8,603 bases of DNA. It comes from an uncultured Alphaproteobacteria bacterium. Its GTDB lineage: Bacteria > Pseudomonadota > Alphaproteobacteria > Rs-D84. Location of the stretch: positions 1 to 8,603 of the forward strand of contig CALARG010000032.1 of NCBI GenBank assembly GCA_937888635.1. The letters run 5' to 3'. The position numbers and the translations under genes were made by a program. Under the pieces are notes generated by a model. It saw nothing but the letters and a program-made list of their open reading frames with translations, did not search any database and had not been told where the DNA came from. Of the stretch, positions 5,460 through 8,603 are shown piece after piece. Each line of letters begins with the position of its first letter. Position 1 is the first letter of the stretch.

Positions 5460-6909
5460 ACATATTTTCGGGGTTGGCGCCATGACAGGCATCAGCCGTA
5501 TATTTGGCTTTATTCGCGACATGCTGATTGCGCGCGTACTGGGTGCGGGACGATTATCAGACATATTCCTGGCCGCGTTTAAATTGCCCAATTTATTTCG
5601 CGATTTGCTGGGCGAAGGGGCGTTGTCCGCAATATTTATACCAATGTACACAGATTCCAAAAAAGATGAATCCTTTGCCCGAAATGTCTTTTCATGGCTG
5701 ATGGTTGTACTGCTGGGGATAACAATTTTATTTGAAATATTTATGCCATTGGTTATCTGGGGTCTGGCACCGGGCTTTGATGCAACACCCGGCAAGATGG
5801 AAATGACGGTTATAATATCGCGCATAATGTTCGTTTATGTCATATTTATTTGTGGCGCGGCGTTTTTATCGGCAATTCTGAATGCATTTTCAAAATTTAT
5901 CTTGGCGGCATTTATGCCGGTGCTGTTAAATATTATGCTGATTTGCGCATTATTGGCTGCAATGATGTTTGGCACAGAAAACATCCTGTACCTGATGGCG
6001 GGTACGGTTGTACTGTCTGGGGTTATTCAGTTTGGAATACTGTGGTCACGCATCAGACGCAATCATTTCGGCCTGCACCTGGTTGTCCCGCGTTGGACAC
6101 CTGCAATCAGTCGTATGTTTCGTCGCCTGGGGGTCAGCATTGTTGGCAGTGGTTTTTATCAGATAACAATAATTATCGGCACACTGGTTGCCAGTTTTCA
6201 AAGTGGTGCGGTATCATGGCTGTATTATTCAGACCGAATTGTCCAATTACCGTTTGCAATGATTGGCCTGGCGGCGGGTACGGTGTTAATGTCATCTATA
6301 TCAAATGCGCTGGCCGATAAAAATATGCGCAGTGTTTATATTCAGCAAAACTCGTCAATGCGCCGATCATTAATGCTGACCTTACCATGCGTGGCGGGGC
6401 TGTTTGTACTGGCGGAACCAATTATCAAATACCTGTTCCAGTATGGTGCATGGACCGCGCAATCAACACATGCTGTGGCTGTTGCAATCATGATTCAGGT
6501 ATTCGTTCTGCCCGCCATGGTTATCAGCCAGATTTACAGTAAAACCCTGTATGCATCCCAGGATGTAAAAACACCGGTCAAGACCAGCATGGTATCACTG
6601 GGGGTGGCGGCGATATTGTATCTGGGGCTGTTCCCATTTGTTGGATATCTGGCAATACCAATTGGCGTGGTGGTCAGTGGATATTTAAAAAATTATTTAT
6701 TGGGGCGCGCATGTCGTCGGCGCGAATTGGTACGGACAGATGCGCGCACACATCGTGCGGTATTTGCCTTTGCGACACTGGCCGCTACATTGGGCTTTGC
6801 ATTATCATTTGTTCCAATCTCTGGTATATTTACACTGGGCATGGCAATTGCAGGATATGGGATTATTTATTTGCCAATTGCATATATGCTGGACAGAATA
6901 ATAAAATAA
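5446..6909 (+). CDS. murJ: Lipid II flippase MurJ (MviN)
   Basis: MurJ moves lipid II, the peptidoglycan precursor, across the inner membrane; it belongs to the MOP exporter superfamily and normally has 14 transmembrane helices. The 487-residue product is slightly shorter than the E. coli protein (about 511) and is hydrophobic throughout. Residues shown to matter in E. coli fall at the same numbers: Arg18, Arg24, Asp39 and Arg52 (in SRIFGFIRD, SDIF and PNLFRD). Arg264 in YYSDRIVQLP matches Arg270. Gln267 stands where E. coli has Glu273; I recall Gln being common in alphaproteobacteria. The conserved numbering supports the ATG at 5446. There is no Shine-Dalgarno sequence, and the promoter call predicts a leaderless transcript. 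It is divergent from bamD; the 3' end has no clear terminator before the next promoter. Confidence 0.95.
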   Translation: MKLGKHIFGVGAMTGISRIFGFIRDMLIARVLGAGRLSDIFLAAFKLPNLFRDLLGEGALSAIFIPMYTDSKKDESFARNVFSWLMVVLLGITILFEIFMPLVIWGLAPGFDATPGKMEMTVIISRIMFVYVIFICGAAFLSAILNAFSKFILAAFMPVLLNIMLICALLAAMMFGTENILYLMAGTVVLSGVIQFGILWSRIRRNHFGLHLVVPRWTPAISRMFRRLGVSIVGSGFYQITIIIGTLVASFQSGAVSWLYYSDRIVQLPFAMIGLAAGTVLMSSISNALADKNMRSVYIQQNSSMRRSLMLTLPCVAGLFVLAEPIIKYLFQYGAWTAQSTHAVAVAIMIQVFVLPAMVISQIYSKTLYASQDVKTPVKTSMVSLGVAAILYLGLFPFVGYLAIPIGVVVSGYLKNYLLGRACRRRELVRTDARTHRAVFAFATLAATLGFALSFVPISGIFTLGMAIAGYGIIYLPIAYMLDRIIK

Positions 6910-6919
6910 TAAATTAGAT

Positions 6920-6948
6920 TTGAAACGGGTCCCTGTTTATGATAAAAT
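6920..6948 (+). promoter_or_regulatory. Strong candidate promoter of the RlpA-like gene
   Basis: TTGAAA (6920-6925) and TAAAAT (6943-6948) are separated by 17 bases, with an extended -10 TG at 6940-6941. Transcription would start near 6955, giving a ~31-base leader. The spacer holds an imperfect palindrome, AAACGGGTCCCTGTTT (6923-6938), which could be an operator. Confidence 0.75.
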
Positions 6949-6970
6949 ATAAACATAAGTCTATGAATGT

Positions 6971-6977
6971 AAGGAGT
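6971..6977 (+). promoter_or_regulatory. Strong ribosome binding site (AAGGAGT)
   Basis: AAGGAGT lies eight bases before the ATG at 6986. It is the best Shine-Dalgarno sequence in the window, and it fixes the start and suggests high expression of this lipoprotein. Confidence 0.85.
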
Positions 6978-6985
6978 CCTAGATC

Positions 6986-7897
6986 ATGAAAAAAGTTATT
7001 TCTTTGGCGGTCGTATCCGCAATGTTAGCGGGATGTATGGATTTAAATCCATCCGGTCGCAGCACCAGTTATAATGCCGATGGCTTTGGCGAAGAACCAT
7101 TGTCCATGGGTGCACCACAACAATCTTTGGGTGATACATATTTACTGGCAGCGGCGCCAAAATACTATATCGGCACCGCGTACAAGGTTGATGATGTGCA
7201 ATACATCCCTGTTGAAGATATGACATATAACCAGACCGGCGTTGCAGGTATTATTCCAACCGAATTAAACGGCACAAAAACCAGCAATGGCGAAGTCTTT
7301 GATGCAAATCAGATGGTCGCGACCAGCAAGACATTACCATTACCAACAATTGTTCGTGTAACGAATCTGGATAACGGTCAATCGGTTGATGTCCGTGTAA
7401 ATAATCGTGGTCCATTCGTGAACACCCGTCTGATGGATTTGTCACCGGCCGCCGCCCAGAAAATTGGCATGAACGGCCAGGCCAAGGTTCAGATTCAGGT
7501 ATTACCAGAACAAACAATGATTGTAAAGAACGCAACATTGGGCACCGTCCCCGTGGTAGATGCACCAGTCGCCACCGCACCAGTTGTTGCGGAACCTGTG
7601 GCCACGGCCCCAGTTGCTGTTGAAACCGCGGCACCTGCGCCCGCACCGGTTGCATCTGGTGACTATGCGGTACAAATCGCAGCATTCTATGCCCAGGACA
7701 GTGCCGACGCATTGGTTCAACGCATGAAAACATATGGCGATGCCGTTGTTGTTAACGAAGGCGACATGTTCAAGGTTCGCATTATCAACCTGGACGCCGC
7801 CCAGGCACGCAGTGTAATTGATAACCTGCGCGCAAACGAAGGCATGGCACCTGGATTATTAAAGGCAGGCCGTTGGGTGAACCCAGACAGCATCTAA
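6986..7897 (+). CDS. rlpA: RlpA-like SPOR lipoprotein, probably catalytically inactive
   Basis: RlpA proteins are outer-membrane lipoproteins; in Pseudomonas RlpA is a lytic transglycosylase that cuts peptide-free glycan at the septum, to which the SPOR domain binds. This 303-residue product has a lipobox LAGC with Cys17 (next residue Met, not Asp), then the double-psi beta-barrel domain (about 60-175). After it come a Pro/Ala/Val linker with repeated PVATAPV words (about 182-226) and a SPOR domain (about 228-300, from DYAVQIAAFY). Alphaproteobacterial landmarks are Y-I-G-T-A-Y, NGEVFD, KTLPLP and VRVTNL. However, the catalytic His of AAHKTLP is Ser114, and the catalytic Asp of RVNDRGPF is Asn140, with the normal 26-residue spacing between them. 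The SWYG loop is also missing (GVAGIIPTELNG at 85-96). It probably retains glycan binding but not cleavage. It is a single-gene transcription unit. Confidence 0.88.
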   Translation: MKKVISLAVVSAMLAGCMDLNPSGRSTSYNADGFGEEPLSMGAPQQSLGDTYLLAAAPKYYIGTAYKVDDVQYIPVEDMTYNQTGVAGIIPTELNGTKTSNGEVFDANQMVATSKTLPLPTIVRVTNLDNGQSVDVRVNNRGPFVNTRLMDLSPAAAQKIGMNGQAKVQIQVLPEQTMIVKNATLGTVPVVDAPVATAPVVAEPVATAPVAVETAAPAPAPVASGDYAVQIAAFYAQDSADALVQRMKTYGDAVVVNEGDMFKVRIINLDAAQARSVIDNLRANEGMAPGLLKAGRWVNPDSI

Positions 7898-7901
7898 AAA
7901 T

Positions 7902-7929
7902 AAAAAATCCCCGTTTGGGGATTTTTTTT
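7902..7929 (+). terminator. Rho-independent terminator of the RlpA-like gene
   Basis: AAAAAATCCCC (7902-7912) pairs with GGGGATTTTTT (7917-7927) around a GTTT loop, ending in eight T. It begins four bases after the stop codon. The A-tract could make it bidirectional and so also end transcripts of the minus-strand gene at 8131-8603. Confidence 0.93.
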
Positions 7930-7950
7930 ACGATTATCTTAAATAGCCGG

Positions 7951-8107
7951 TGTAAGTTGTAAATGGCCAGTGTTGATAAACAATTAAAAACATCTCGTCA
8001 TACCGGCGACGGCCGGTATCCATTGTAATTCTTCAAAAAAACAACACCTCACCCAGCATCATACCCACGCGGGAATGACGGATTTTGCCGACACTGACCA
8101 CTTACAC
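7951..8107. repeat. Nested palindromic intergenic repeat, copy 2
   Basis: The core (7996-8080) begins CGTCATACCGG and ends CGCGGGAATGACG, related to the copy at 384-477 but more diverged. The left arm contains the hairpin CCGGCGACGGCCGG. Outside the core, TGTAAGTTGTAAATGGCCAGTGT (7951-7973) read in reverse matches ACACTGACCACTTACAC (8091-8107) at 14 of 17 positions. The element is therefore an inverted repeat inside an inverted repeat. The outer arm shares the ACCACTTACAACTT motif seen at 503-537. There is no coding potential. Confidence 0.75.
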
Positions 8108-8130
8108 TAACAACTAACCACTACCATAAC

Positions 8131-8603
8131 CTATTCAATCCAAAATTGACCATATGTTGTGGCGTCTGCGGACCCCACCGGCACCATACCAACAACACCG
8201 TCGGTTTTATCAATCGTCACCGCACCCGGGGCTATACCCGCCGTACCGACTTGCCCCCATTCGGCAAATCCAGTTGCCGCAACAGTCAACACCAGCCCCG
8301 CATTTTCTAGCCCAGCTGATATATTAAAAGTAGACATAGGCCCCAACATTCTATTCCAAGGAATAGACCCGGTTTGTATATATTTTCCATCCAGCTTTCC
8401 TGCTCCTACCAGGCCACTTCCATCAGCAAATAACACCCCTGCACTCCACCCACTTTTGTCTAACTTGTTTTCAAGCGTTCTATGTGCTTCTTCTGCGGAT
8501 TGGGCGGCGCTTAGCGCATGTGCGCCTGCGGCGGCTGCGTGTCCTTCGGCCAATTCGGCGGCATTGCCCGCCGCATTTACCATACGATTTACATAACTGA
8601 CAC
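8131..8603 (-). CDS. Ala-rich tail-fibre-like or surface protein, 3' part
   Basis: The frame is open to the window edge; a Met at 8583 exists, but six further in-frame codons lie upstream, so the true start is probably outside. About the first 45 residues are very rich in Ala, Glu and Ser with heptad-like spacing (AAELAEGHAAAAGAHALSAA), suggesting a coiled coil or trimeric stalk. The rest is rich in Gly, Val and Thr (LFADGSGLVGAGKLDG, VAATGFAEWGQVGT, PVGSADATTYGQFWIE). It resembles the C-terminal parts of phage tail fibres and other trimeric stalk proteins. I cannot assign a family. Codon use differs from the neighbours: AGA for two of three Arg, and frequent GGA, CTA, ATA and CCT, whereas comM and murJ favour CGC/CGT and GGC. 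This hints at prophage or transferred origin. No terminator of its own is evident after the stop. Confidence 0.6.
   Translation of the reverse strand, partial: VSYVNRMVNAAGNAAELAEGHAAAAGAHALSAAQSAEEAHRTLENKLDKSGWSAGVLFADGSGLVGAGKLDGKYIQTGSIPWNRMLGPMSTFNISAGLENAGLVLTVAATGFAEWGQVGTAGIAPGAVTIDKTDGVVGMVPVGSADATTYGQFWIE

Noticed and set aside
5394..5825. 144-codon upstream extension of the bamD reading frame
   Set aside because: It is antisense to conserved murJ sequence, has no family similarity, and would bury the lipoprotein signal peptide; the start at 5393 has its own ribosome binding site.
7561..7661. Short repeated words in the DNA of the RlpA-like gene
   Set aside because: They encode the Pro/Ala/Val linker (PVATAPV repeats) and are coding reiteration, not CRISPR or a mobile repeat.
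8159..8596. 145-codon plus-strand frame over the right end
   Set aside because: It is the antisense of the minus-strand Ala-rich frame; that frame reads as a Gly/Ala-rich stalk protein, while this one has no start context or recognisable features.

Overview
The window looks like core chromosome of an uncultivated-type alphaproteobacterium with moderate GC. Three things point there: lepB lies directly upstream of rnc in an operon, the SecG, MurJ, BamD and RlpA-like sequences read most like alphaproteobacterial versions, and intergenic gaps carry 'CGTCAT..CCCGCG' palindromic repeats. This placement is inference from recalled family patterns; no database search was done.

Layout, left to right. 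(1) 1-311: the 3' part of rplS (ribosomal protein L19) with a clear terminator. (2) 312-570: a gap holding a palindromic repeat (384-477), a motif-rich tail (503-537) and the secG terminator. (3) 571-2469, minus strand: lepB (signal peptidase I), rnc (RNase III) and secG (translocase subunit) in one transcription direction. (4) 2543-4063, plus strand: comM/yifB, an AAA+ Mg-chelatase-like ATPase, divergent from lepB. (5) 4058-5393, minus strand: bamD, followed after a TAA-T-ATG junction by an unrecognised 203-residue protein made of four tandem homeodomain-like HTH repeats; its stop overlaps the end of comM tail to tail. (6) 5446-6909, plus strand: murJ (lipid II flippase), divergent from bamD, with overlapping promoters sharing a -10 region. 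(7) 6986-7897: a lipoprotein with RlpA and SPOR domains in which both catalytic residues appear to be replaced. (8) 7898-8130: a terminator and a second, nested copy of the palindromic repeat. (9) 8131-8603, minus strand: the 3' part of an Ala-rich, tail-fibre-like or surface protein with codon use unlike its neighbours.

Most genes serve the envelope. SecG, LepB and BamD act in secretion, signal-peptide removal and outer-membrane protein assembly. MurJ supplies peptidoglycan precursor, and the SPOR lipoprotein probably binds septal glycan. The least expected items are the four-repeat HTH protein translationally linked to bamD, the apparently dead RlpA, the shared divergent promoters that would leave murJ (and perhaps comM) leaderless, and the nested intergenic repeats. 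No RNA genes, CRISPR arrays or insertion-sequence transposases were seen.
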